The notes beneath the pieces were generated by a model that saw only the letters and a list, made by a program, of their open reading frames with translations, was not told the origin of the DNA and did not search any database. A program made the position numbers and the translations under genes. Shown in pieces: positions 23,290 to 35,603 of a stretch of 64,000 nt of DNA. Positions within the stretch are counted from its first letter, which is position 1. Each line of letters starts with the position of its first letter. Source of the DNA: Epiperipatus broadwayi (taxonomy: Eukaryota; Onychophora; Udeonychophora; Euonychophora; Peripatidae); the NCBI GenBank assembly GCA_028023455.1, contig JAQFVV010006274.1, forward strand, positions 5,706,001 to 5,770,000, written 5' to 3'.

Positions 23290-26200
23290 ATGAAAATAAA
23301 AATTGCGGCAATCAATGTCAGGGGTTTGAACTCAACCTCAAAATTTAATGAGTTAAAACATTGGATCAAGGATATACAACCACACTTGCTTGGTATACTT
23401 GAGACAAAAATTTATGCTGGATCACAAACTGACCCAGCCAAACATTTAAATATGGAAGGTTTCTGTGCATGCTCCAGAGACTCTTCCTCTCCCTCAGCTG
23501 GAACTGGACTCATAATTGCTAGAAATTGCCCATTCACAATGTTCAAAATAATTCACATTGACATGAATTTATTAATTGCAACCTTCAACCAAAAAAGCAT
23601 AACAATAAATCTGGTTTTTGTATATATGCCTTTACAGGATAAAAAAATAGATACCATAATTGCAAACATTAATTCAAGGTTAGCTACAACTTCAAACCCA
23701 ACCATCTTAATTGGAGATTTTAATTTAAAATATCAGGAATTTACCCAACGTTGGCTTCACAGAATAAACATACCACTAATGAGTGGTCAAGGTTTTTTGC
23801 CAGATGATGCCATCTCTTTCCTCAATAATCGCTTCTCTTCACTTATTGATCTGTGCTTTTATTCTCCAATGCTTCACCACCTTATTGAAATAAAACTAAC
23901 TCCCTCAACTTTTTCCGATCACTCAGCTCAAATAGTCACAATTGACTGTGCCCAAATTCAAATATTACCCTTTCCACTTACAAGAACAATAAGAGTTTTA
24001 CTCCCAGAAACAACCCCTGAATTTCTGTTCTCTGAGACCTACATAATGCTAAACAAAATCAAAGATATGACTTTGAACCCGGTCCAGAAATATCTAGCAT
24101 TTATGGGAATGTTGTCCTTTAACATCAACCATATAATAAAAAAACAACCTCCACCATCAAGACTTTTGTCTCTGGCAGATCAGTTACACCAGAGAATAAT
24201 CATGATTAACCCATCACACTGCACCCAGCAGTATATATTCAAGCTTACACATGCATACAATAAAGCATGTGAAGAACTCAAAAGCTATCTGAAGATAAAG
24301 AAAAGCAAGGTATGCCTAACCAGGCCACACACTTGGACAAGAGATTATATAAGATGGGCACTGGGGAACCAACCAGATGTAAAAGTGCCAATGGCACTAT
24401 ATACAAATAGTGGAACATATGCAGGACACAATATGATTATGCCAATTTTTGAATATTTTAAAGAGAAATTACAAGAAAGACAACCATATCCACACAATCT
24501 GTTTGGCCCACCAGAGACAAAAACCCCATTCACAAAAGATCTATTCACAACAAAACTAAATACTATTCGAAACGCTTGCCATCCAGGTAGTCCTGGAGTT
24601 CCATTATTTGTATTAAAGCATCTAAGCAAATTCACAACAGAATATTTGTGCCAGTTAGCAAACCATCTAGTGCAACAGATTCAACCCATGGAGGGTGTCT
24701 ATCCAATAGCCATAGTACCCTATAATAAAAAGAAAGCAATTATTCCACCTATTACAGACCTCAGACCAATATCTATGGGACCTTTGCCCATCAAAATTAT
24801 GGAGAAAATTATTAAAGATGAAATTAAACCGTATATAATGCCACTTATCTTCGAAGCACAATATGCAAAGAAAAACTCTTCAACAACAGAAGCAGCTTTA
24901 TTCTTCAAAGCAATTCTAGCAACAGTAAAACAGCGGAAAAAATACGGACCCGTTGTTGTGCAGCTTGATATAGAAGCTGCATTTGACTCAGTCAATATAT
25001 ACACACTTCTAAATATGCTAAAAGACACAGAAATTCCTAGAACACATCTATATATAATTGCTAACCTGCTTCTGAACAGAGAGATCCATATAACTTTAAA
25101 TGGAAGATACTCACCATCTTTCACACCCACCAAATCTATATCCCAAGGATCCCCTCTTAGTTCACTATTGTTTATATTTTACATCAATCCCCTTATTAAA
25201 AGCATACAAAATGCATTTACTGGGATCGAGATACCAGACACAACACAGCGCACTACATGCATCGCCTATATGGATGATGTTACCATATTCCTAACATCAA
25301 AAAAACAAATACCGCAACTCCAAAAGATATTACAAGAATATTCACAAAAATATGAATTATCATTTAATCCAGCAAAAACCACAGCCTGGTCTCTATACAC
25401 TGGTAAACCATGTACATCAATTTACAAATCAAAACCAAACTCTTTTCTTGGGTTCCCATTTCATATGGGAATTACAGGAATGAGATGTCATATCCAAAAT
25501 AAACTTAAAGAAGAAGCCACAAAAATTATAAACTTCTTGTCCAAGGCATATCTTTCACTATATTCCAAAGTACAGTTAATTAACCAGCTTATCACAACCA
25601 AAATAACTTACTATGTACCGGTTATTTCATTCTCAAAGGGGTTCATTTCAAAAATTAAAACCATATATAATAAACTACTTTGGGCCAGAAAAACAGTAGC
25701 AATTTCCACAAAAAAACTTAGCCAACCTCTAATAAAAAATGGACTTGGCTTGCACAACATCAATGTTTTTCATATACAGAAGTTAAGGAACTCAATAATC
25801 ACAATACTTGCCAAATACCCCAAAATTAACCACTTGCTAGAAGTTACTCCAACAGATAGACCACCTCCAAAAGGTTCCTTTTTCACCAACATTATATACC
25901 AATGCAAAACCACAGACAAGATTCCAGAACAGTATTTGCATAAGTATTCATACTGGGATATTTATGGTTTAATAAACAGAGAAGCAGATACTAATGTTAT
26001 ACAACCTATGCTAGGAATTAACAACAAGAGACTACTCAAGGAATATAAAAAATGGGCTCTAGAGCCCAAATACTTTGATTTTATCATGAAAATCAATCTC
26101 ATTGCCTTGCCAACAACCCACTTTCTTTATCATAAAAGAATGTATATATCTATTGACCTCTTCTGTGGACTCTGCCATCGAGCAGAAGAGACACTGGACC

Positions 26201-26517
26201 ACTTTATTTATCAATGTGTAGCACTTAACCAAATCCGACAGATGATGTGTAACACCTACAGAAAACCGGGTACAATCATTAATCACATAATAGCTGCTTT
26301 TCAGGGAAGATCAATACCTAGCATTAGGGCAGCCACATTTGTTCTATATGCGTATTGGTGCACCCGATGTACTTTCTTAATTGGCAATAACACCAGACGA
26401 CACCCAGCTATATTTAGCAACAAACTGCTACACATTCAAAATAGAGATAAAATAATAACCAACCCCCACTTATATGCAGCAACATGGTCATTGTTAAAAC
26501 AACCATCAATGCTGTGA
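23290..26517 (+). CDS. LINE ORF2: endonuclease/reverse transcriptase
   Basis: 1075 codons, intact. An apurinic endonuclease-like domain (about 1-220) has Asn9 in INVRGLNS, Glu38 in GILETKI, G142-DFN-145 and S209-D-H211. The reverse transcriptase (about 470-760) has RPISMGPLPIK, LDIEAAFDSV (Asp560), ISQGSPLSS (618-621) and AYMDDVTIF (Asp662, Asp663). Near the C-terminus CGLCHRAEETLDHFIYQC gives a C-X2-C-X8-H-X4-C zinc finger (Cys959 to Cys976), usual in LINE ORF2. It nicks target DNA and primes cDNA synthesis there. All catalytic residues I can check are present. No RNase H motif was recognised. Confidence 0.9.
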   Translation: MKIKIAAINVRGLNSTSKFNELKHWIKDIQPHLLGILETKIYAGSQTDPAKHLNMEGFCACSRDSSSPSAGTGLIIARNCPFTMFKIIHIDMNLLIATFNQKSITINLVFVYMPLQDKKIDTIIANINSRLATTSNPTILIGDFNLKYQEFTQRWLHRINIPLMSGQGFLPDDAISFLNNRFSSLIDLCFYSPMLHHLIEIKLTPSTFSDHSAQIVTIDCAQIQILPFPLTRTIRVLLPETTPEFLFSETYIMLNKIKDMTLNPVQKYLAFMGMLSFNINHIIKKQPPPSRLLSLADQLHQRIIMINPSHCTQQYIFKLTHAYNKACEELKSYLKIKKSKVCLTRPHTWTRDYIRWALGNQPDVKVPMALYTNSGTYAGHNMIMPIFEYFKEKLQERQPYPHNLFGPPETKTPFTKDLFTTKLNTIRNACHPGSPGVPLFVLKHLSKFTTEYLCQLANHLVQQIQPMEGVYPIAIVPYNKKKAIIPPITDLRPISMGPLPIKIMEKIIKDEIKPYIMPLIFEAQYAKKNSSTTEAALFFKAILATVKQRKKYGPVVVQLDIEAAFDSVNIYTLLNMLKDTEIPRTHLYIIANLLLNREIHITLNGRYSPSFTPTKSISQGSPLSSLLFIFYINPLIKSIQNAFTGIEIPDTTQRTTCIAYMDDVTIFLTSKKQIPQLQKILQEYSQKYELSFNPAKTTAWSLYTGKPCTSIYKSKPNSFLGFPFHMGITGMRCHIQNKLKEEATKIINFLSKAYLSLYSKVQLINQLITTKITYYVPVISFSKGFISKIKTIYNKLLWARKTVAISTKKLSQPLIKNGLGLHNINVFHIQKLRNSIITILAKYPKINHLLEVTPTDRPPPKGSFFTNIIYQCKTTDKIPEQYLHKYSYWDIYGLINREADTNVIQPMLGINNKRLLKEYKKWALEPKYFDFIMKINLIALPTTHFLYHKRMYISIDLFCGLCHRAEETLDHFIYQCVALNQIRQMMCNTYRKPGTIINHIIAAFQGRSIPSIRAATFVLYAYWCTRCTFLIGNNTRRHPAIFSNKLLHIQNRDKIITNPHLYAATWSLLKQPSML

Positions 26518-26777
26518 ATGCTGCAAAGAAAAACTATCATACAACTAACATTCAAAGTGACATGCGGACAAAACTAAATAAGCTCCTCAAACGTTAGAAC
26601 TCTGATTATTTTTGCTTTTTTAATTTTTATATTGTTATAGTCCATTAACCACAAAGTGTAACCACTAAATTCATTTATATCTGTTTACCCTAATATTATT
26701 CATTGTATGTTAAATTTCAAATTTTTCTAGATGTAAACTTATGTAAACCATTGAGATCAATAAAGCCTTTATTGAAA
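26518..26777 (+). other. LINE 3' UTR with AATAAA near-palindrome
   Basis: Starts after the ORF2 stop and ends where the triplet tail begins. At 26758-26774 the sequence CAATAAAGCCTTTATTG is a near-perfect palindrome containing AATAAA. It lies a few bases before the TAA tail and is a candidate 3' stem-loop for recognition by the reverse transcriptase. Confidence 0.6.
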
Positions 26778-27934
<1,157 letters not shown>

Positions 27935-29467
27935 GGTTCTGAGCTTAGAACTTTCAATTTTTATTTTATGTTATTGTTATGTTGGTATTTTGGGTATTGA
28001 AAATCTGTTCTTATGATATTGGGAAACAACAGTATTAGTCATATTGAAAATCTAAAAACGTTACCTCTCTTCTGTAAAGTTTTTATTATTATATAAACCA
28101 AATAATATTTAAATATTTGGAAAAAATAATCATTGAATATTGCATAGAAAATATAGAAATCAGATAATATGATTAAACTTTGAAAAATGTTTGATTAATT
28201 TATATATGCATTAAGGGCAGTAATTCGCTTTATAATATTAATTTATAATCATTTGTTGTATGTAATCAATGGATAGTTGATGTTAGAAACAATCAATTTC
28301 CTAGACTAGTTTTTAATTGACCAACGTATATGAGGAACATTGGATTGAATATATCTATCCAATTAAAGACTTGAAACTTCCAATATATAGTTTTGAACTT
28401 AAGTCAATTTTCTTGTATAGCTATGTAAGTCTGATATTAAGTCAATAACTATGTACTTTTATGATATTAGTTATATGACAACTGTCTCTTTGATCTTTTA
28501 ATAAAAGGATTGTTTTTGTCAAACTTGTCATTATTTAGCTTTCCCAACTCACTTCTCTATCATTATGTTTACAATAGATAGTTCTATAATAAGATTGTAG
28601 TCTGGATCTTAAATGTATCATCATTTTTCCAAAACATCAGGAAAAAACTCACTAGCTTGTAATATATGTAAGTATAATCTAATATTTTTAATTGATGAAA
28701 GTTAGTAGCCAGGAACTACCTTGGGAATTTGATTGGCACATTGATCTGGAGTCTGTTGAATATTAAAATAAAGAATATATGGTTCTAAACTAAATTAACA
28801 GTGGATTATTGCTTTTAATATGGGTGAAAATAAACTTAAATACTTCCGAAAAAACTTGAGGGGAAGGGGATACTAGATTAAGACTCATGGTTAACAAAAA
28901 AGCTAGTAAAATATTTTATGGCAAATTTACAAAAAAAAAAAAGCATTTGGACGCATTTGGAAATACGAATATGGATAATCTTAGTATGAATTGAAAATAA
29001 AATTTTAGAAATAATGAATAAATGAAAGTAAAATAATTATATAGTGTCAAGAAGCAACGGAAGTGATAGGATATGATAATTTTATCTAATTGACCAAACA
29101 GAGATTTTTTTTTTTACTTTTTCAGTTAGTAATCAACCCAGAAATCTTTAGATCATGAATTTTCATTCTCACCAAGGTTAAGATTTGTTATTAACAAAAT
29201 AAAAAATGAATGAAGAAAAAAAAAATTTCATATTAAAGAAGAGAATGAGATGAAAATAGAGGCAAGAAGTTTGCTAGAATAAAGAAATTGGACCAGCCTT
29301 TAAATAGAATATAATACGATATATAAATAAATAAGTCTGCTAATACTTATTATTTTTTGTTTTATTATTTCTACATACTTGTTTTAGGAAATTGTTACTG
29401 TATTTAGGTAGACTTATAAATACAAACTTATAAACTTTTATTTGATTGTGGGTTTTTTTTTAAACAG

Positions 29468-29565
29468 ATTCTCGTTTCCTTGCTGTGGGTTCTCATGACA
29501 ATTGCATTTATGTATATCAAGTCAGTGATGATGGCAGAAAATATAATAGGATAAATCGATGTCAG
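29468..29565 (+). CDS. EML: EML-like exon 5 of window (WD40 blade)
   Basis: The acceptor is TTTAAACAG before 29468 and the donor GTAAAATT follows 29565. The exon is 98 bp: two bases complete Asp with the G from exon 4, then 32 codons, ending in phase 0. It reads SRFLAVGSHDNCIYVYQVSD, then DGRKYNRINRCQ. 'FLAVGSHDNCIY.Y.V...GRKY.R...C' is among the most conserved EML stretches and fits EML1 especially well. Confidence 0.95.
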
Positions 29566-30137
29566 GTAAAATTCATTTAGATCATCATCGAAGAATAAAA
29601 GCAATGATTTTTGGCAGATTTGTGTTTAAAAGAAATAGTTTTATGTATATTTGTTGATTAAATATTTTTTTATTTAATAAATATCAAAAAATATTCAAAA
29701 TAATATAAATATATAACACAAGGGAATCATCTTAAATATTTCTAATTTTTTAACTAGCAATCAAAAAAAATGATATTAAATAATATAAACATAATATGGT
29801 TTATTAATTTAAATTCCTCCGATATTTAATATATAAATAACATTCGAAATTATCAAGAAATATTTAAAATAGTCTAAGCCAAATAAAATTTACCAAGAAT
29901 AAAGTAGCCATTGATTAAAACTTTTTGGTTATAAACAATAAATATTTAAATCAATCCACAACATTGTATCTAAATATGTTTCAGTTGATTACTTACAATA
30001 GCCAACAGACCTGAGAGTTATCTCACTTTAAGCATTATCAATAATGATGACTTTATCTAATAAAATCCATAATAAGGAAATAATTAAATGCAGAACAAAA
30101 TAATCTAATATTGAAGAGTATTACATACATATATGAG

Positions 30138-30582
30138 CAAGGCAAAACTCTCCATATGGTATTGCCACCCTGTGCCAACCAGAGTAATCAATGGATGCCA
30201 GAAGGCTTGTGCATAAAATCCCTATCTAATGCCTACTCATCCAATATCCCCAGACTAGTTTCTGGCTTGTGGCCTTCATCAGTGAGGAGCTTTGGATCTG
30301 AGAGCACTGTACCTAGATCTTAGGATCTAATGCAACCCTCCAGCAACCACCTTTTATCGCTACTTAAGTATAAAATTATGAGAATGAAATTGAAAACACA
30401 AAAATATTTTCAATCTAAGCTCAATACTTTATATAGTCATATGGGTCTGAACTCAGTTCAGCACCCATACATTATGGTGTCTTTGGTTCTTTAACCACTT
30501 ATCCTATTAGCCAGCATTGGTGTAAAACCATTAAGCATCACATGATAACCATCTCTTATACTAGCACATAATTGTTTATAAA
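30138..30582 (-). repeat. Hammerhead-bearing unit 1 (445 bp, minus strand)
   Basis: On the minus strand the unit begins TTTATAAACAATTATGTGC and ends near GAGTTTTGCCTTG. It is followed head to tail by unit 2 with a period of exactly 445 bp (CAAGGCAAAA at 30138 and 30583). It contains a TATA-like ACTATATAAAG and a type-I hammerhead-like motif near its end. Tandem, hammerhead-carrying units of this size are known from Penelope-like terminal repeats and from animal retrozymes; which of these this is cannot be settled here. Confidence 0.75.
30247..30290 (-). ncRNA. Hammerhead-ribozyme-like motif, copy 1 (best)
   Basis: Minus strand. CTGATGA at 30276-30282 and GAAAC at 30258-30262 are the two core blocks, followed by TA and the cleavage triplet GTC (30253-30255). 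Helix I is 6 bp: TCCTCA before CTGATGA pairs with TGGGGA after GTC (one G-U). Helix II is GGC/GCC with a 5-nt loop, but an A-A mismatch sits next to the core where a G-C pair is usual. Helix III is only AC/GU around UA, or, as ACUAGU is self-complementary, forms between two molecules. Such tiny helix III forms are typical of Penelope and retrozyme hammerheads. Confidence 0.68.
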
Positions 30583-30814
30583 CAAGGCAAAACCCTCCAT
30601 ACAGAAGTGCCACCCTGTGCCAATCAGAGTAATCAATGGATGCCATAAGGTTTGTGCATAAAATCCCTTTCTAATGCCTACTCATCCAATATCCCCAGAC
30701 TAGTTTCTGGCTTGTGGCCTTCGTCAGTGAGGAGCTTTGGATCTGAGAGCAAGAGCACTGCACCTAGATCTTAGGATGTAAGGCAACCTTCCAGCAATCA
30801 CCTTTTATCTCTAT
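30583..30814 (-). repeat. Hammerhead-bearing unit 2 (truncated, minus strand)
   Basis: Head-to-tail neighbour of unit 1, matching it from CAAGGCAAAACCCTCC to about CCTTTTATCTCTA, then cut off by a run of T. Only the hammerhead half of the unit is present. It carries an extra 6-bp duplication (GAGCAAGAGCA) relative to unit 1. Confidence 0.75.
30692..30735 (-). ncRNA. Hammerhead-ribozyme-like motif, copy 2
   Basis: Minus strand. Core CTGACGA at 30721-30727, GAAAC, TA and GTC (30698-30700). Helices I and II are as in copy 1 (GGC/GCC intact). The variable core position is C instead of T, which hammerheads tolerate. Confidence 0.65.
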
Positions 30815-30820
30815 TTTTTT

Positions 30821-31273
30821 GCCTTGTTTATAAACAATTATGTGCTAGTGTAAGAGATGGTGATCATGTGATGCTTAATGGTTTAACACCAATTCTGCCT
30901 AATAGGATAGTGGTGGCTATGGTTGTTAAAGAGCCAAAGACACTAAAATGTATGGGTTCTGTACTGAGTTCAGATCGATATGACTATATAAGCTATTGAG
31001 CTTGATTGAAAATATTTTTGCTTTTTCAATTTCATTCTCATAGTTTTACAATTAAGTAGAGATAAACATTGTTTGCTGGAGGGTTGCATTAGATCCTAAG
31101 ATCTAGGTGCAGTGCTTCCATATTCAAAGCTCCTCACTGACGAAAGTCACAAGCCAGAAACTAGTCTGGGGATATTGGACGAATAGGCATTAGATAGGGG
31201 TTTTATGCACTAGCCTTTTGACATCCATTGATTACTCTGGTTGGCACAGGATGGCACTACTGTATGGAGAGTT
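30821..31273 (+). repeat. Hammerhead-bearing unit 3 (full, plus strand)
   Basis: Begins GCCTTGTTTATAAACAATTATG and ends TGTATGGAGAGTT, in the opposite orientation to units 1 and 2, so the array is an inverted pair of tandem blocks. It is near full length (about 448 bp from TTTATAAAC). Its end runs directly into a LINE coding fragment, after which another unit start reappears at 32251. Confidence 0.75.
31131..31172 (+). ncRNA. Hammerhead-ribozyme-like motif, copy 3 (sense to EML)
   Basis: Core CTGACGA 31137-31143, GAAAC 31157-31161, GTC 31164-31166. Helix I TCCTCA/TGGGGA is intact. Helix II is weakened (AGT against GCC gives one G-C and one wobble pair). It lies on the strand transcribed with the EML gene. 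Confidence 0.55.
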
Positions 31274-32250
31274 GCAGTAGCAGGGTTAACATATGGTAAT
31301 GATGCATTATGTGTTAGTAAAACGGTTTTAGATTATTTAGAGAAAGTACAAAGGGAAGTAGGAAGACATACATTAATGCAGAGGTGTGGACAGCAAAGGA
31401 GGCAATTCAAAGAGAAATGGGATGGTCAAGTTTCTATATGAGAGATGCAAAAAGTAAAATGAAAATGTTTGGTAGGTTGCAGTTTATGGATAGTAAAAGA
31501 ATAGCCAAAATAGTGTTTAATTGAGTTATGAGTAAAGGGCAGGTAACAAGATGGGTGAGAAAGGTAATGCGGTATGCAAAAGATTTGGATAAAGAATTTA
31601 TATCGGTATACTTGTATAAAAGATGGGATGATTGTGTTAGGAGGATTGTTGAGTGTTATAGTGGTAAGGAATGGGATAAAAGAATAGAAGCATTAATAAA
31701 AAATAGGGAGTTGGAGAGATGGAGAAGTAGTATGGAGGGTAAGAAGAGTTTAAATATATACAGAAGTAAACGGAATATTGGAAGCGAATTAATTTATGAT
31801 AATAGTAAGGAAAGTAGTTTATTGTTTAAGGCTCAAACAGGATCTTTAGCAACAAGAGAATATACATGTAAATGGAAAACTATGGGTGATTTAGCATGCA
31901 AATTATGTAAGGAAGGTATAGAAAATATTAGGCATCTATTGATTGAATGTAAATGCTTGAAAGCAGAAAGGGTACAGATAATGAAGTTATGGGAGAATAG
32001 GTATGAACAAAGTGACTATACAGAAAGTGAGTTATTAGCTTTTATGCTGGGTTTGCGAAAAGATAAGGGGGATTTAGATTTAAAGGCCATAGAGTTGACA
32101 AAGATTATGTTGTGGAAATGGGATGGGGCAGAATATGGGAAGACTTAGAATGGGGAATGGAAAATAAAGTGGCTAACAGGTTTATCTGGGCATAGTTGCT
32201 GAGATATTCTTGACTTCGTTTAAGGAGAAGCCAAATAGAGCACATCACAT
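31274..32250 (+). pseudogene. LINE ORF2 C-terminal fragment inserted in the hammerhead array
   Basis: A 5'-truncated LINE. Pieces in shifting frames read AGLTYGNDALCVSKTVLDYL, then FYMRDAKSKMKMFGRLQF, then one open stretch at 31528-32148 (206 codons) with FKAQTGSLATREYTCKW and the zinc finger CKLCKEGIENIRHLLIEC (C-X2-C-X8-H-X4-C). These match the region after the reverse transcriptase in LINE ORF2 proteins. At least one frameshift (about 31440) and one stop (about 31524) break it. It sits exactly between the end of unit 3 and a new unit start, so it most simply inserted into the tandem array. The clade is not determined. Confidence 0.75.
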
Positions 32251-32307
32251 CCTTGTTTATAAACAATTATGTGCTAATATAAGAGATGGTGATCATGTGA
32301 TACTTAT
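32251..32307 (+). repeat. Start of a fourth hammerhead unit
   Basis: CCTTGTTTATAAACAATTATG and the following bases to GATCATGTGATACTTAT repeat the start of unit 3 (30822 onward), then homology stops. No ribozyme motif is included. Confidence 0.75.
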
Positions 32308-33518
32308 ATGAGATTAATATAAAATTTAACATGTCTAATACTCTATATTTAAATACTTCTAATTAGATACAGATTTATGTTATATTTCAATATTACCATT
32401 ACAATATGCAAGATCCTTAAGATTTTTCAATTTAATTAATTATATAAAAATTCATTGAACTTTGCATTAATTAAATTATAATGGTCAAGACAATTTCTTC
32501 ACTTCTTTAATTGTCTTATTCACTTTCAGGAGTTGATTTTCTGGAAGATGTCCTTTGATGATTTCTTTCACTGCTTCCACCATCACCTGCTTTGCATTTC
32601 TCTAGTCTTGAAAAAGATTAATACACTTGATTGTTTTATACACTTAATTGTTTTATAATTGTATATCTGTTAAAGTTCTTTTGGTTTTTCTGGAATATTC
32701 TATCCAGTGGGACAAAGATTTAAAGTTTTATTTAGTACAATTTAATTAATTATATATAAGTTTACTGAATTTTGCATTAATTAAATTTCTGTCTTTTTCT
32801 GAAAAATTTTTGAAAAGATAACATCGATTTATTTATTTTTACATTGTTTAATTATTTACAAAGCTTTTTTTTTTTTTTTAGCTTTGCCTTTAATAATACA
32901 AAAGTTAATTTAACTTTGCTTTTAGAATACATAAGAGGCTTAATTTTTACTTTATTTCTAAATAATTTATTTATTAATTCAAATATTTTATTCATCTCTT
33001 ATTCCAGCAAGTGGATCAACACATATGTTGCATGCAAACTTTTAATTTCTTCAATCATCATTTTTGACTTTCGACTTTGTCTTTCTATGTTATAACAGTA
33101 ATTCTATTTTGTTTTCTGTGGGTTGTTCTTTCTGCTGAGTTTTGTTTATTCATGCATTTCTGTCCATTGATCTTCAATTTGATATATCTATTAATAATTT
33201 CTCATCTTTTTCATGTAAGTTTTTTTGTTTCATTGTCAATGAATGTGTATATATCTCCAATATTCAATCCCATTATCTAATTGTACTATATGTATCTGCT
33301 TCAATAATCTATTTTTTGTTTAACAAATCTCAACCTAAACTTTCTCCACTATTATATAGTTTACTTTTTGATCACTATTTTCATACTCTTCTTTGGGAGT
33401 TAATGTAGCTCATTTAATTTTTAATTCTCTAGCTATCAACAATTCCAAATATCTATAACGGTCAATGGTGTTGTATATTGATGTAATAAAACAGCATATA
33501 GGCTTTCCATAGTGTATC

Positions 33519-33530
33519 GGGTTCAAACCC
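33519..33530 (+). repeat. B-box-like site (GGGTTCAAACCC)
   Basis: A perfect tRNA/SINE B-box (GGTTCAAACCC). No clear A-box lies upstream, so this is either a decayed tRNA-derived SINE or chance. Confidence 0.3.
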
Positions 33531-33789
33531 ATTCGATACATTCTTTACTACATATGCACTTGGATAAATAAAAAAATGACATTTTTATATTTTATCTATG
33601 TCAATAGAATTATAGGATCCCAATACCATAAAATTTATATATCCAACACTCGGATATTACCAGCTCAGTTTAAGTATATTGATGTACAGATGCATGTATG
33701 CTCTTAAACAAACATAGTGAAGACCATTACTTACATATATGGCCATTAAACCTAGTTGTTTAATTTAATTATTCCTTGTAATATAATGA

Positions 33790-34560
33790 TGATGATTCCA
33801 GCCACCCGCTTTTGTAATAAACTCAACAAATTTATCTTTTATAAGCATATAGGCACTTTTTCAAAATCATATGTTTAAACTGTGATTTAATTATAATACT
33901 AGCGTGGATGATTGATCATAATGAATTTTACGGCCTAAAATATAACCTTTTATACGTTTATGATTATTTATTTACTTAAAATACGATTATAGTTAAAATT
34001 ATGGCTCAATCATCAATATTTACCAGTAATGATGAATGATCATCATGAATCTCACCACATGATATTTAGTTTTTTATAAACCCCTATTTACTAAACATTA
34101 ATTACATTTAAGATTGGATTTAATTATTACTATTTATTTAGAGAAGATGGTGATCATAACTAATCTTATATCATAAAATTTAGATTTTGATAAATCTATA
34201 ATTATTTACTTGAACAGTATTATGCTTAAACGGTGATTTAACCAGTAATATAATATCCACCATTGATAATGATGGTCAAAACGCCTGGGCACTACATAAA
34301 ATTTTAGCTTTTTTACTATTAACCTATAATTACTCAAAACTTGGTTATATGTCAAGCATGATCTTAAACATCATTATATGTAAATTACTATCCAACGCTT
34401 AACATTTACGAGTGATGATGATTAATTATAATCAAAACAAGATTTTAAAAAAATTAACAATACTAGTAATAATAACTCGGAAACTAAATACGGTAAAACT
34501 ATATTTATTCACACTCTTCCCTTTAATAAATCACATTGTTAATTATACAATTGATGGCAA
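33790..34560 (+). repeat. Degenerate tandem repeat, period about 123 bp
   Basis: The pattern 'AAACxGTGATTTAA ... GATGATxATCATAA ... TTTTTATAAACCTATAATTATTTACTTAAA' recurs roughly every 120-124 bp (GTGATTTAA-type blocks near 33882, 33990, 34114, 34238 and 34360). The copies are strongly diverged and were aligned by eye only. Confidence 0.5.
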
Positions 34561-35603
34561 TTATTATGTTAATGAAGACATAATTTATATATGCATAACC
34601 AAATAAACTGATATATGTTCAAGTTCCTATCTATTTTAAAATAAGCTGGCTTAAAATGACAAAAAAAAATATTCTATTGAATGCTTATTCAATATCTTCC
34701 CTACTTATTATATCTGTCACTAACGTAAATTTCATTTATGCAGTGTGTGTGTGTGTGTTTTTTACTTTCATACATGTGTGAAACCCTGCTCTTTACTTTG
34801 CTACCTTAAAATTACTGTCTAAACTATTTTGACTGGCTGATATAAGCAGTCACATGCACACACCCTGTGATATATCAACATATATATTATAGTAAAATAT
34901 GTCCCTTTATATTATGCATTGATACATAAATCACATATATAAAAAAAATATTATTGAAACCTTGAGCAAAAATAAATTACATCAAATTTAATATGCAAAA
35001 AGATTATGGTATTCATGTTTAATGTTACTGGTAAATCTTTTTTTTTTTTTTTTTGATTAGAAACCTTTTTTAAAATGCAAATTAATAATTTGTTTATATT
35101 AAAGTAAATGAAAGTTTCTTAAAAAATAAATTTCTTTTTATAATTGGCAAAAATAATCTATAGTGGGCAGCAAAATGTATTTTTGTCATCCGATTACAAA
35201 TTGGAGCCATATATCATTGATTTTTTTTCTCAATTTGCTTTCATGTAAAAATAAATGTTTCTATTAAAATCTGAATCATTCTTCTAAAATAATATAATTT
35301 TTTGAAAAAAAATATAATTGTTTAAAAAAAGACTCTAAAACATATGTTTTCACTTTGAAATCAAAACAAACATATCAGAATTGTCAAAATCGTTGATAGG
35401 CACTCTCTTATGTAGAGAACAAGAAACAACCAATCAGAGTAGTTATCTCATTGTTGTATTGATTTATTAGTTGTAAAAAAAAAATTAAAAATTATTTACT
35501 ACAGTTTTCTTGATAAAATAATGATAAAATCAGTAAAATAATGTTAAAAGTAGCAGTTTGAGAGAGAATTAACCTTTTAACCGCTAATTATATTATTGGT
35601 TGT

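Noticed and set aside
22723-25133. Minus-strand ORFs of 64 to 137 codons
   Set aside because: Antisense to the intact LINE ORF1 and ORF2; no motifs of their own.
30821-32307. A single LTR-type retroelement: unit, ORF, unit
   Set aside because: The ORF is the C-terminal end of a LINE, 5'-truncated and frame-broken. Insertion of a LINE into an existing tandem array is simpler, although the alternative is listed as a finding.
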